Below the pieces are notes generated by a model that had not been told where the DNA came from, did no database searches, and was given only the letters and a program-made list of their open reading frames with translations. A program made the translations under genes and the position numbers. A DNA stretch of 64,000 bases from Pseudomonas sp. Ga0074129 (GTDB lineage Bacteria; Pseudomonadota; Gammaproteobacteria; Pseudomonadales; Pseudomonadaceae): positions 62,001 through 126,000 of the forward strand of contig LNDO01000057.1 of NCBI GenBank assembly GCA_001465025.1. The letters are read 5' to 3'. Numbering within the stretch: position 1 is the first letter of the stretch; each line of letters begins with the position of its first letter. Shown here piece after piece: positions 16,087 to 24,476 of the stretch.

Positions 16087-16812
16087 TCAGGCACGCTGGC
16101 TGATCTGCTGGTCCATCTCGTTAATGCACTGCTGCATTTGCTGGCGGCAGGTTTCAACCAGTTGCGGCAAGTCGTCTTGCGTCAGGCCCGCCGTGGGGAT
16201 TGGCGGCAGCGAACGGATCATGATCTCGCCACTGTCCCAGCGGTTGAGCTGGATGTGGTTGATGTAGGTGCTCACACACACCGGAATAATCGGCACACCG
16301 GCGGCAATCGCCATCTGGAACGCGCCTTTCTTGAACGGCAGCAACCCCTTGCCCAGGTTGCGCGTGCCTTCAACAAACACCCAGATAGAGGTGTCTTTAT
16401 TACGCAGGGTTTCAGTCGTGGTCAGCATCGACTGCTTGGCGCTGGCGGCATTGCCTCGGTCGAGCAGCACATTACCGGACAGCCAATAGAGTTGGCCAAA
16501 AAACGGCACCCACTTGAGGCTTTTTTTACCGATGCTCACGGTGCGTTCAGGCACCACGCGACCGAGCACGTAAAGGTCGTAGTTGGACTGATGGTTGGCG
16601 ATGATCACGCAAGAGCGCTGATGCTCCAGCAGGCCTTTCGCATCGGCCTTCAGCCGCCAGCGCAACAGCCACTGTGCTGGCACGCTGTAAAGGCGCGCGC
16701 AGAGGCGGCTGTTGTCTGGGTTGAACGGGCGGCAGATACCCAGCAGCAGGCCCAGAGTGCCCGCCAGAATGAAATGCACGCCCATCGCCAGCATGCGCAG
16801 TAGAAAAAGCAT
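16087..16812 (-). CDS. plsC: 1-acyl-sn-glycerol-3-phosphate acyltransferase
   Basis: 241 residues. Motif I NHQSNYD (HxxxxD type) lies near 75-81, motif II around KKSLKWVPFFGQLYWLSG near 102-119, motif III FVEGTRN near 149, and motif IV GVPIIPV near 175. The start MLFLLRMLAMGVHFI aligns with E. coli PlsC, so I use the ATG at 16812; longer in-frame starts add a non-conserved segment. The ribosome site is weak. Makes phosphatidic acid from lysophosphatidic acid at the inner membrane. Confidence 0.9.
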   Translation of the reverse strand: MLFLLRMLAMGVHFILAGTLGLLLGICRPFNPDNSRLCARLYSVPAQWLLRWRLKADAKGLLEHQRSCVIIANHQSNYDLYVLGRVVPERTVSIGKKSLKWVPFFGQLYWLSGNVLLDRGNAASAKQSMLTTTETLRNKDTSIWVFVEGTRNLGKGLLPFKKGAFQMAIAAGVPIIPVCVSTYINHIQLNRWDSGEIMIRSLPPIPTAGLTQDDLPQLVETCRQQMQQCINEMDQQISQRA

Positions 16813-16978
16813 CAGGTACGCCCGTCTTAGGAAAAAGGCGCGCAGTGTACGGGCGTGCACTGCTTTGGGCAATTGATGCTGATCAGAGGTCGTAACAGGG
16901 CAATTCAGCAGCCGCATCAAACCGGTTGTGAGTGATGTGCAGGCGAGCGCGGCAGTGCGGTATATACATGAAGTGCAT

Positions 16979-17016
16979 AAAAAAGCCGCGCAGTGTATGG
17001 CCATGCGCGGCTTTTA
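16979..17016 (-). terminator. Intrinsic terminator after the crotonase gene
   Basis: Stem AAGCCGCGCA / TGCGCGGCTT with AAAAAA before and TTTT after. It lies between the minus-strand crotonase gene (ends 17073) and plsC, and can work in either direction. Confidence 0.85.
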
Positions 17017-17072
17017 AAGGGCTCGTCCGCCGAGCCATCAAGCATCAGGCGGGCGGCGGATGCGTTGAGCGT

Positions 17073-17762
17073 TTAGCCCAGGTGTTGCTTATCCTGCTCG
17101 ATGGCCGCATCCAGCGCGTCCAGCAGCCCTTTACGCACTTTCAGCTTGGTGTTGCGGTGCGCTGTCATGTTGATCTTCTTCATCTGCTTGGCCACGGCCA
17201 GCGCGGTTTCATGCAGTTGCTCAGCCGGCACCACTTTATCGAGGAAGCCTGCATCCACAGCGCCTTGTGGATCAAACATCTCACCGTTGATTACCGAGCG
17301 GTGGAAGGCCGACTTGCGCAGGCGATCGCGCGCCAACTCGATACCCGCGTGGTGCATGGTCATGCCGATTTGCACTTCGTTCAGGCCGATGGTGAACGCA
17401 CCCTCGACGCCAATGCGGTAGTCGGACGACAACAAGATAAAGGCACCCTTAGCCACCGCGTGGCCTGGGCAGGCGACGATGATTGGGAAAGGGTGAGCCA
17501 GCATACGGCGCGCCAGGGTGGAACCTGCTGCCACGAGATTGATGGCGTTTTGCGGGCCGGATGTCATGACTTTAAGGTCATAACCACCTGACAGAATCCC
17601 CGGTTGGCCGGTGATAATCACAATCGCCTTATCCTGCTCGGCGCGATCGAATGCGGCATTAAAGGCTGCGATCACGTCCGGGGAGATGGCGTTCACCTTG
17701 CCATTGCTGAGGGTCAGAGTGGCAATGCCATCGTCGAGTTGATAACTGATCAGGTCGCTCAT
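17073..17762 (-). CDS. Crotonase / enoyl-CoA hydratase family protein
   Basis: 229 residues, short for a hydratase (usually about 255-260). One crotonase domain with SGGYDLKVM near residue 58 in the oxyanion position and GHAVAKGAFILLSSDYRIG near 101-119. A Glu is present in LNEVQIG near 127, but the usual N-terminal catalytic Glu position (NGxxxGGGxEL) is Ala-Phe here, so hydration activity is uncertain; isomerase-type chemistry is possible. Monocistronic with a terminator behind. Confidence 0.85.
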   Translation of the reverse strand: MSDLISYQLDDGIATLTLSNGKVNAISPDVIAAFNAAFDRAEQDKAIVIITGQPGILSGGYDLKVMTSGPQNAINLVAAGSTLARRMLAHPFPIIVACPGHAVAKGAFILLSSDYRIGVEGAFTIGLNEVQIGMTMHHAGIELARDRLRKSAFHRSVINGEMFDPQGAVDAGFLDKVVPAEQLHETALAVAKQMKKINMTAHRNTKLKVRKGLLDALDAAIEQDKQHLG

Positions 17763-17949
17763 GCTGGGGTTCCTTGTGCTGAAGTGCAGCAGACGTTACT
17801 CATCCGCATCGGTCAGGTAAAGCACGGCGGCTGACTGGCCGGTCAATGCTTACGGTTGATCAGCCTATCGTCATCATCAAGATCAGCAATTGGCTGGCGT
17901 CACAACATCCTCGTTAGTCTGGCCACCTCAACCAACCATCGAGGCCGCC

Positions 17950-18177
17950 ATGCGTGGATTCCCCCGACTGCTCAGCTTCTGGCGTGTCGCGATTGCTTTG
18001 CTGCTGCTCATCGCCTTGCTCTGGCTCGCCACCGATCCCCACAGCCAAACCCCGGCTGGGGTTCTCGGTCTGTTCGCGTTCAGCCTGTTTATCTCCCTGG
18101 GCTTTATCTTGTTTGGCCAACAACGATTTGATGCCAGCCCCGGTGCAACCAAGCCCGAAGACCAGCATTTTGCATAA
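17950..18177 (+). CDS. Small inner-membrane protein, two predicted helices
   Basis: 75 residues from the ATG at 17950, which has GAGG seven bases upstream. An upstream in-frame ATG at 17890 would add 20 residues without membrane character. Helices near residues 10-28 (VAIALLLLIALLWLA) and 37-56 (GVLGLFAFSLFISLGFILFG) with a short loop, then a polar tail ending EDQHFA. No function recognised. It lies directly upstream of tRNA-Ser. Confidence 0.65.
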   Translation: MRGFPRLLSFWRVAIALLLLIALLWLATDPHSQTPAGVLGLFAFSLFISLGFILFGQQRFDASPGATKPEDQHFA

Positions 18178-18269
18178 CCACATGAATCTTTTGAAAAAAG
18201 ATTTTGCCTTTGGCGTGCTCTTCGGCTACATTTGCGCGCCTCGACAGACAGCAATGTCAGACGAGACCC

Positions 18270-18359
18270 GGTGAAGTGTCCGAGCGGTTGAAGGAGCACG
18301 CCTGGAAAGTGTGTATACGAGAAATCGTATCGTGGGTTCGAATCCCACCTTCACCGCCA
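18270..18359 (+). tRNA. tRNA-Ser, anticodon GGA
   Basis: A 90-base class II tRNA with acceptor stem GGTGAAG/CTTCACC, discriminator G and encoded CCA (18357-18359). Anticodon loop CTGGAAA gives GGA at 18304-18306. A long variable arm (TATACGAGAAATCGTATC) is typical of serine tRNAs, and the T loop is GGTTCGAATCC. It reads UCC/UCU codons. Confidence 0.97.
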
Positions 18360-18370
18360 GACCCAGAAAA

Positions 18371-18401
18371 CCCCAGAAAGAGCGATCTTTCTGGGGTTTT
18401 T
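18371..18401 (+). terminator. Intrinsic terminator after tRNA-Ser
   Basis: Stem CCCCAGAAAG / CTTTCTGGGG with loop AGCGAT and a TTTTT tail, 12 bases after the tRNA CCA end. Confidence 0.93.
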
Positions 18402-18458
18402 GCGTTTTGGCTGTGCGCATCGTTGCGTTTGTTCAATGTTGCTGGCCAATGCCCGGCG

Positions 18459-19457
18459 TCAGCCTTCTTTGGCGCGGTAGGCGCCGGGGGTGAGGCCGGT
18501 CCATTTTTTGAAGGCGCGGTGAAAGGCTGAGGGTTCGGAGAAGCCGAGTTGTTCGGCGATGTCGTGGATGGCCAGTTCGTCACGGCCCAGGTGGTAGATG
18601 GCCAGGTCGCGGCGCAGGTGGTCTTTGAGTTCTTGGAAGCTTGAGCCTTCTTCGCGCAGGTGGCGGCGAAGGGTTTGTGGGCTCATGTGCAGTTGTTGGG
18701 CGACGGCGTCCAGGTCCGGCCAGTGGCTGCAATCGCGGCCGAGCAGGCGACGGATCTGGCTGATCAGGCTGTCGCCGCCATCCGGGCGGGCGAGCAGGTC
18801 GGCGGGCGAGTGCTGGAGAAATTGCTTGAGCGTGCGTTCGTCCTGCAGCAGTGGCATGGCCAGGTAACGGGCATGAAACAGCAGGCTGGTACGGCCAGCG
18901 CAGAACCTTCGGGTGCAAGGGAAGAGCAGTTCGTATTCGCTGGCATGGCCGGGTTGGTTGTAGGTAAAGGTGGCCTCCTCGAGGCGGATGCGTTGGCCAA
19001 TCAGCCAACTGCCGAGGCGATGCCAGATGACCAGCAGGCTTTCCACCAAAAAGTGATCCGGGTCCCACAGGGTGGAGTCGTCCACGCTCAGGCGCGCCCA
19101 GTCGCCTTCGCGTTGGATGCTAATAGTCGGGGCCTCGGGAAACAGGCTGTAAAACAGCGCGCCGCGGCCCAGCGCTTTTTCCAGGGAGCGGCAATGAATG
19201 ATGGCGTAACACATCATGGCGAAGGTGCCGCGTTTGCTGCGCAGACGACCGAAGCCTAGGTATTCGTCGTCCAAACTTTCCCACAACAATTGCACCAAGC
19301 GGGCGAACTGCTCCGGGGCGACGCGGGCGCGGGGTTCGTCGAGCAGGGCCGGTTGGATGCTCAGTTGGCGCAGCAGTGGGGCGCAATCATGGCCGTGACG
19401 CTCTGCACCGCGCAGGGCGGCACGAACAAAATGGCTGGCTATGGTGCGTTCGCGCAT
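18459..19457 (-). CDS. AraC-family transcriptional regulator
   Basis: 332 residues. The N-terminal half is the arabinose-binding-like domain of the OruR/ArgR-type AraC group (residues about 15-200). The C-terminal 100 residues carry the double helix-turn-helix ([18 protein letters not shown] near 252-269 and [20 protein letters not shown] near 299-318, then TGLTPGAYR). Members of this subgroup commonly regulate adjacent catabolic genes. The neighbours here, the tRNA and LuxR-hchA, give no clear target. The LuxR-family gene lies 86 bp beyond its start on the same strand. Confidence 0.9.
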   Translation of the reverse strand: MRERTIASHFVRAALRGAERHGHDCAPLLRQLSIQPALLDEPRARVAPEQFARLVQLLWESLDDEYLGFGRLRSKRGTFAMMCYAIIHCRSLEKALGRGALFYSLFPEAPTISIQREGDWARLSVDDSTLWDPDHFLVESLLVIWHRLGSWLIGQRIRLEEATFTYNQPGHASEYELLFPCTRRFCAGRTSLLFHARYLAMPLLQDERTLKQFLQHSPADLLARPDGGDSLISQIRRLLGRDCSHWPDLDAVAQQLHMSPQTLRRHLREEGSSFQELKDHLRRDLAIYHLGRDELAIHDIAEQLGFSEPSAFHRAFKKWTGLTPGAYRAKEG

Positions 19458-19543
19458 GGGGCTCGCTCGTCAGATGGGCGCGCCGATGGTAGCCACAGGT
19501 GCGCCTGCGCAACAAGCTCACCTTTTGCTCGGTGGGCATGCAA

Positions 19544-20278
19544 TCAGTGTTTGATTTCTCCGCGCTGCAATGCGGCATGCACGGCTTGTGCGGTGGTGGC
19601 GACGCCCAGGCGCAGTCTGGCGCGGCGCAGGTGGTTTTCGACGGTGCGTGGCGATACACCGAGGATGGCGGCAATTTCCGTTTGCCGACGGCCGCTGGCA
19701 ATCCATTGCAACACTTCGCGTTCGCGCAAGGTGAGGCTCGGTGGGTACTCGCGTTCCGTATGTTCAAGCAAGCGCTTGGCTTTGCGAAAGCCGTGTTGAC
19801 TGACAATTGCCAGTTGCAGGCGCGTGTCGGCGCTGCTGTCGAGGTGGTGGCCGCCAAGGCTCACGGCACCTTCAAGGCCGTTGCGGCCGAACACCGGCAC
19901 CTGCAAGCCATTGATGCCAGGGCCTGAAGGTGTTTGCACAATGCGGTACATATCTTCGCCGGCCTGGTTGTTTTTGCTCCAGAAGAAAGCTTCGTCAGTG
20001 TGCAGCACGTGCTGGGTGGCGGGGCAGCGCTGCACGTATGTCGTGGCATCAACGCTGCTGCCGTCAGCAAACCAGTCGCCCTCCAGCCAGTAAATTCGTC
20101 CGATTACCGCGTCCGGAATGGCTGCCATGGAAAACATGGCAAACATCTCATAGCCCAAGGGTTGCGCGATGTGCCTGATAACCGCCTGCACATCGGCCAT
20201 ATGCTGGCTTTTATCGATGCGCAGGAGGCTGTCGAGCAGGGCATCTGTGTGTTTGGCGGGCGGACGGCTTACCGACAT
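19544..20278 (-). CDS. LuxR-family regulator with autoinducer-binding-like domain
   Basis: 244 residues from the ATG at 20278. The N-terminal ~165 residues resemble the autoinducer-binding domain (IYWLEGDW, TYVQRCPATQHV, FFWSKN). At the place where AHL receptors have Asp-Pro it has Cys-Pro (RCPATQ), so canonical acyl-homoserine lactone binding is doubtful. The C-terminal GerE-type HTH is clear (LTLREREVLQWIASGR, VSPRTVENHLRRA). No luxI is present. Start codon and hchA stop overlap closely (TGA-C-ATG), so it is coupled to hchA and probably controls it. Confidence 0.88.
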   Translation of the reverse strand: MSVSRPPAKHTDALLDSLLRIDKSQHMADVQAVIRHIAQPLGYEMFAMFSMAAIPDAVIGRIYWLEGDWFADGSSVDATTYVQRCPATQHVLHTDEAFFWSKNNQAGEDMYRIVQTPSGPGINGLQVPVFGRNGLEGAVSLGGHHLDSSADTRLQLAIVSQHGFRKAKRLLEHTEREYPPSLTLREREVLQWIASGRRQTEIAAILGVSPRTVENHLRRARLRLGVATTAQAVHAALQRGEIKH

Positions 20279-20279
20279 G

Positions 20280-21155
20280 TCAGCGTTTTGCCACGTCGCT
20301 GAGCAATGCCTGAGCCGCCAGTTGACCCACTTTGTTGGAGGCATAGGGGCTGTCACCGGTGATCAGTTTGCGGTCCTGATGGGTGTGGCCGGCGATGTCC
20401 TGATTGATGATCTCAACGCCCAGCGCCGTCAGTTTTTCGCCCATAAACCACTGCATCTGGCCGGGCATGTAGCCCAGTTGCGGTGTTTGTGCGTCCAGCG
20501 TGTCGGGGAAGGCGCAGATTTTGTAATCCTTGAACAAATAATCCTGCGGCGCTTCACCCACGCCAGCGGCCAACAGGGCAGCGGGGCCATGGCAGAGGGT
20601 GATGATGTGGCGGTCGTGTTGCACCGCCCAGTGCAAGGCAGCTTTGACATCGGTGCTGTGCGGCAGGCCGATCAGCGCGCCGTGGCCGCCGGGGATAAAC
20701 AGCGCAAGATAGTCCGAGTCGTCACCCAGGCCTTGGGCGAGCACGTCGGCCAGCTTCAAGGGTTGCTGGAACTGCGCCAGGTACTTGTCGTGGATGGCTT
20801 TGACTTCAGCATCTTCGCCGGGGAAGGCCCAGTACTCGAACTTGACCGGGTTGCCCGACAGCGTGGCGACGTCAAAAGCAAAACCGGCTTTGTCGAGGTG
20901 GTACATCGGCAGCAGCGTTTCGATGGGGTGGTTGCCGGTGGAAAACCGCGTACCGTTCTGCATCGGCAGGTAGCGCTCATCGGCGGCGATCATCAGGATT
21001 TTCCAGCGTCCGCCCTTGTACGGCTGTGGATAGTCAGCACCGCTCAAATCGGACTTGGGCGAGGTGAACTGCGACAGCGAATAGGGTGACGGGAAAAAGG
21101 CGTTGTACTCCGCCCTATCGGCGGTTGGGCGTTTGTCATCGCTGCTGGGGTGCAT
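20280..21155 (-). CDS. hchA: DJ-1/PfpI family protein, Hsp31 / glyoxalase III type
   Basis: 291 residues. The DJ-1 nucleophile elbow is visible as [13 protein letters not shown] near residues 181-193 with the catalytic Cys, preceded by the glyoxalase III segment FIPGGHGAL near 148. The N-terminal extension ([19 protein letters not shown]) is typical of Hsp31. Known roles are holding chaperone and glutathione-independent methylglyoxal-to-lactate conversion in the cytoplasm. ATG at 21155 has AGGAG eight bases upstream. It forms a two-gene unit with the LuxR regulator. Confidence 0.9.
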   Translation of the reverse strand: MHPSSDDKRPTADRAEYNAFFPSPYSLSQFTSPKSDLSGADYPQPYKGGRWKILMIAADERYLPMQNGTRFSTGNHPIETLLPMYHLDKAGFAFDVATLSGNPVKFEYWAFPGEDAEVKAIHDKYLAQFQQPLKLADVLAQGLGDDSDYLALFIPGGHGALIGLPHSTDVKAALHWAVQHDRHIITLCHGPAALLAAGVGEAPQDYLFKDYKICAFPDTLDAQTPQLGYMPGQMQWFMGEKLTALGVEIINQDIAGHTHQDRKLITGDSPYASNKVGQLAAQALLSDVAKR

Positions 21156-21212
21156 AGCAAAGCTCCTGCTGAATGGATGGGGCTGTGAACGAGCATAGGG
21201 CAGATTCGGCCC

Positions 21213-21239
21213 ACCTCCCATGAGGGAAATCCCCTCCCT
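21213..21239. promoter_or_regulatory. GC-rich dyads upstream of hchA
   Basis: The stretch contains CCTCCCATGAGGG directly followed by GGGAAATCCCC and CTCCC, a set of overlapping inverted G/C runs about 60-85 bases upstream of the hchA start. A TATGCT -10-like box lies near 21195 on the minus strand. It is a candidate site for the LuxR-type regulator encoded next door. Confidence 0.35.
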
Positions 21240-21290
21240 TTGATTGGTCGCGCAGCCTTGGCGTGCTCTGCGCAGCGCATGACCGATTGA

Positions 21291-21322
21291 GTCAATCCAG
21301 GCTGAGCGCATGGGTCATTGAG
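21291..21322 (+). promoter_or_regulatory. Shared operator-like element, acyl-CoA dehydrogenase copy
   Basis: Starts GTCAAT, contains CTGAGCGCATGGGTCATTGAG and ends 58 bases before the dehydrogenase ATG. It matches the element at 10333-10363 closely in its right 21 bases. An extra related half (ATGACCGATTGAGTC, 21279-21293) overlaps its left end. Confidence 0.55.
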
Positions 21323-21380
21323 GCCGCAGGCAAGCGCGGCCTAACCTGCAGCACGACTTCAGCCCAGGGAGCAACGCCCC

Positions 21381-22520
21381 ATGCAACGCATTATTTTCGA
21401 CACTGAACACAACATGTTCCGCGACGCCTTCGCGGCCTTTTTGAAAAAGGAAGTGGTGCCGCATCAGGATGAGTGGGAAGCCGCCGGCGTGGTCAGTCGC
21501 GAGGTGTGGAAGAAGGCCGGCGACATGGGTTTTTTGCTGCCGTGGGCGGATGAAGAGTATGGCGGCTCCGGGCTTAAAGACTTCCGCTATGAGCAGATCA
21601 TGTGTGAAGAGTTGGCCAAGATAAACGAGCCGGGTTTTATGCTGCCGCTGCATTCGGCGCTGTGCGGCCCTTATATCGCTGAATATGGCAATGCCGAGCA
21701 AAAGGCGCGGTTTATGCCGGGCATCATCAGTGGCGATCTGATTCTTGCCGTGGCGATGACCGAGCCGAGCGCCGGTTCCGATCTGGCGGGCATGCGCACC
21801 AGCGCGGTGGATCAGGGTGATCACTACGTGCTCAATGGTTCCAAGGTGTTTATCTCCAATGGCCTGCTGGCCGATGTGGTGATTGTTGCGGCCAAGACCG
21901 ACCCGGCGAATAAACACGCCATGGGGCTGTTTTTGGTTGAGCGCGGCATGGAAGGCTTTGAGCGCGGCAAGAACCTGGAAAAACTCGGCATGAAGAGTCA
22001 GGACACCGCCGAGCTGTTCTTCAATAACGTCAAAGTACCCAAGGCCAACCTGCTGGGCGACGCCAAGGGTGGCTTCTTCTATCTCATGAACATGCTCGCC
22101 CAAGAGCGCCTGACCAACGCCTGTGGTGCGGTGGCGGCGGCCGAAGCGGCGTTGCAGGTGACCATCGATTATGTGCGCGAGCGCAAGGCGTTCGACCGGC
22201 CGATTTCGCACTTCCAAAACACCCGCTTCAAGCTGGCGGAAATGCGCACGCAGATTGACGTGGCGCAGGTGTTTGTCGATCGCTGTGTGCAAGACCATAA
22301 CCAGAAGAAACTGACCCCGGAAGTGGCGGCCGAAGCCAAGCTGTTCACCACTGAACTGCTGTGCAAGGTGGTGGATGAAGGCGTGCAACTGCATGGCGGC
22401 TGGGGCTATATGTGGGAGTACCCGATTTGCAAGATGTACGCGAACGCGCGCATTCAGCGCATCTTCGCCGGCACCTCGGAAATTATGAAAGAGATCATCA
22501 GCCGAGGGATGAAGCTCTAA
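21381..22520 (+). CDS. Acyl-CoA dehydrogenase
   Basis: 379 residues. FAD-binding middle domain signature AMTEPSAGSDLAGM near residues 127-140. The C-terminal signature QLHGGWGYMWEYPI near 336-349 includes the catalytic Glu, and IFAGTSEIMKEII closes the protein. It oxidises acyl-CoA to trans-2-enoyl-CoA and passes electrons to ETF. GGGAG precedes the ATG. It is divergent from hchA. The fatty-acyl-CoA synthetase and CoA-transferase genes that follow on the same strand suggest a dedicated acyl degradation group. Confidence 0.93.
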   Translation: MQRIIFDTEHNMFRDAFAAFLKKEVVPHQDEWEAAGVVSREVWKKAGDMGFLLPWADEEYGGSGLKDFRYEQIMCEELAKINEPGFMLPLHSALCGPYIAEYGNAEQKARFMPGIISGDLILAVAMTEPSAGSDLAGMRTSAVDQGDHYVLNGSKVFISNGLLADVVIVAAKTDPANKHAMGLFLVERGMEGFERGKNLEKLGMKSQDTAELFFNNVKVPKANLLGDAKGGFFYLMNMLAQERLTNACGAVAAAEAALQVTIDYVRERKAFDRPISHFQNTRFKLAEMRTQIDVAQVFVDRCVQDHNQKKLTPEVAAEAKLFTTELLCKVVDEGVQLHGGWGYMWEYPICKMYANARIQRIFAGTSEIMKEIISRGMKL

Positions 22521-22546
22521 ATAGCGGCACTTGTGATCGGGATTAG

Positions 22547-22612
22547 GTAGCCGTTACCGGGCGTAACCCACCACCGTCTCAAGGTGCTCCATCGCCGTGT
22601 GGGTTATGCGCC
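22547..22612. repeat. Imperfect inverted repeat between acyl-CoA dehydrogenase and acyl-CoA synthetase genes
   Basis: GCGTAACCCACC near 22561-22572 faces GTGTGGGTTATGCGCC at 22597-22612. This resembles the GGGTTA-type hairpins scattered in Pseudomonas. The rest of the 254-base gap shows no gene. Confidence 0.6.
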
Positions 22613-22774
22613 GCACTAAGAGCGTACTTTGATTATCTAGCCGTATTCGGCGTCGCTAACCTGCGTATACAACGCGTAACAGTTAATGCCTTGGGCGTTA
22701 ATCCGAACCCGTGCCGGAGTGTTGCTCAGGGGCTAAGGTGTATCTCGGTAAAACAATAAGAACGAGGGATTGCG

Positions 22775-24412
22775 ATGACTGAACAACTGCCTCTTAAGCG
22801 TCTGGCGCACTGGGTTGAGCACCGTGCGGATGCGGTCTGGCTGAGCCAGCCGGTCAATGGTCAATGGCATGATTTCACCTGGGCGCAGGTGGATGATCAG
22901 GCGCGGCGCATGGCCAGCGCTCTGCAGGCACTGGGTTGCGCGCCGGGTGACCGCGTGGCCTTGCTGGCCAAGAACTGCGCCGAATGGTTGATTGCCGACT
23001 TTGCCATCATGCTCGCTGGGCTGGTCAGCGTGCCGCTGTACCCGCTGCAATCTGCGGAAAGCATCGACTATGTGCTGCGCCATTCGCAGTGCAAGGCGAT
23101 CTTTCTCGGCAAGCTGGATGAGCCGGAAAAGCTCGCCGCTGGCATTCCCGCCGAGGTCGTGCGCATCGCCATGCCTTACCCCACGATCAAGGCCGAGCAC
23201 GGTTGGCATGCGTTGCTGGCGGCGCATCAGCCGTTGGCCGTGGGCCATGAGCAAACCGCAGGCGGCCTGTTGAGCATCCTCTATACCTCCGGCACCACCG
23301 GCCAGCCCAAAGGCGTGATGCTGTCGGCGGAGGCGTTTGCCATTGCCGGCAGTCGCTCGGTCGCAGAACTGGGAATCACCGAGGCGGATCAGTACTTTTC
23401 CTACCTGCCGCTGTCGCATGCCGCCGAGCGTTTTCTGGTGGAGATGAATGCGTTGTACAGCGGCGGGCGCGTGGCCTTTGTCGAGTCGCTGGACACCTTT
23501 GCCAGCGACCTGCGCCATGTGCGGCCCACCGTGTTCTTCTCCGTACCGCGCCTGTGGACGCGCTTCCAACAGGGCGTACTGGAAAAACTGCCACAAGCCA
23601 AACTCTCGCGCTTGCTGCGTATCCCGCTGCTGGGCCGTTTGGTCGCGCGCAAGATTCGTCAGGGGCTGGGGCTGGATCGGGCGCGGATTCTGGTCAGTGG
23701 CGCGGCGGCCATCCCGCGCGCTTTGCTGGAGTGGTACCAGAGCATCGGCATGACGGTGTGCGAGGGCTACGGCATGACCGAGCACTTCGCCTATGGCTGC
23801 TTCAACCGTCCGGGGCAGGTGCGATTTGGCACCGTGGGGCGACCGATGCCGGGCAATGAACTGCGCATTGCCGACAGTGGCGAGATTCTGCTGCGTTGCC
23901 CTTGCCTGATGCTGGGTTACTACCTGGATCCGGAGAAAACCGCCGAAACCATCGAAGACGGTTGGCTGCACACCGGTGATAAAGGCGAGGTGGATGCGCA
24001 GGGCTACCTGAAGATCACCGGGCGGGTGAAAGACATCTTCAAAACCAGTAAGGGCAAGTACATTGCCCCGGCCCCCATTGAAGGTGAGATTGCCAAGAAC
24101 TTATGGGTTGAGCAGGTCTGTCTGATGGGCAGTAACCTCGATCAGCCGTTGGCGCTGATTGAGCTGTCACCCGCCGCCCGCGAGCAGGCCCGCGAACAGG
24201 TTGCCGCAGATTTGGCGCAGACCCTGGCGCAGCTCAATGCCCAACTGGAAGCCCATGAGCGCCTGAGCCATTTCATTCTGGTGCGTGAAGCCTGGACGGT
24301 GGACAACGGCTGCATGACGCCGACCATGAAAATCCGCCGCAATGTGCTGGAGGCGCGTTTTGCCGATCAGTTGGGTGAGCTGGACGCCAAGCAGCCGCTG
24401 CATTGGCAATAA
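22775..24412 (+). CDS. AMP-dependent acyl-CoA synthetase
   Basis: 545 residues of the ANL adenylate-forming superfamily. P-loop-like motif YTSGTTGQPKGVML near 169-182, GYGMTEHF near 331, HTGDKGEVDAQGYLKITGR near 400-418 with the hinge, and the C-terminal Lys in PTMKIRR near 513. It activates an acyl group, probably long-chain, to acyl-CoA with ATP. GAGGG precedes the ATG. Shorter than typical FadD (about 560) and closer to the AMP-binding long-chain type with a GCFN segment after the TEHF motif. The CoA-transferase gene follows 64 bp later. Confidence 0.9.
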   Translation: MTEQLPLKRLAHWVEHRADAVWLSQPVNGQWHDFTWAQVDDQARRMASALQALGCAPGDRVALLAKNCAEWLIADFAIMLAGLVSVPLYPLQSAESIDYVLRHSQCKAIFLGKLDEPEKLAAGIPAEVVRIAMPYPTIKAEHGWHALLAAHQPLAVGHEQTAGGLLSILYTSGTTGQPKGVMLSAEAFAIAGSRSVAELGITEADQYFSYLPLSHAAERFLVEMNALYSGGRVAFVESLDTFASDLRHVRPTVFFSVPRLWTRFQQGVLEKLPQAKLSRLLRIPLLGRLVARKIRQGLGLDRARILVSGAAAIPRALLEWYQSIGMTVCEGYGMTEHFAYGCFNRPGQVRFGTVGRPMPGNELRIADSGEILLRCPCLMLGYYLDPEKTAETIEDGWLHTGDKGEVDAQGYLKITGRVKDIFKTSKGKYIAPAPIEGEIAKNLWVEQVCLMGSNLDQPLALIELSPAAREQAREQVAADLAQTLAQLNAQLEAHERLSHFILVREAWTVDNGCMTPTMKIRRNVLEARFADQLGELDAKQPLHWQ

Positions 24413-24429
24413 CGCGTGTGTTGATATTC

Positions 24430-24450
24430 CCCGGATTGCATCCGGGCTAC
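24430..24450 (+). repeat. 21-bp repeat unit, copy 1
   Basis: CCCGGATTGCATCCGGGCTA plus C, a small dyad (CCCGGAT/ATCCGGG). Exactly the same 21 bases recur at 42924-42944 inside the cobalamin operon. Confidence 0.75.
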
Positions 24451-24476
24451 GGGAGTGAGATCCCTGAGGAGTTGTT

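Noticed and set aside
18204-18530. Open frame across tRNA-Ser
   Set aside because: It runs through a complete tRNA gene and its terminator.
21315-22394. A 359-codon minus-strand frame opposite acyl-CoA dehydrogenase
   Set aside because: Pure antisense shadow with no ribosome site; the plus strand is clearly the dehydrogenase.
22521-22774. Possible small RNA gene between acyl-CoA dehydrogenase and synthetase genes
   Set aside because: Only an imperfect GGGTTA-type repeat is visible; there is no terminator with a T tract or recognisable promoter.
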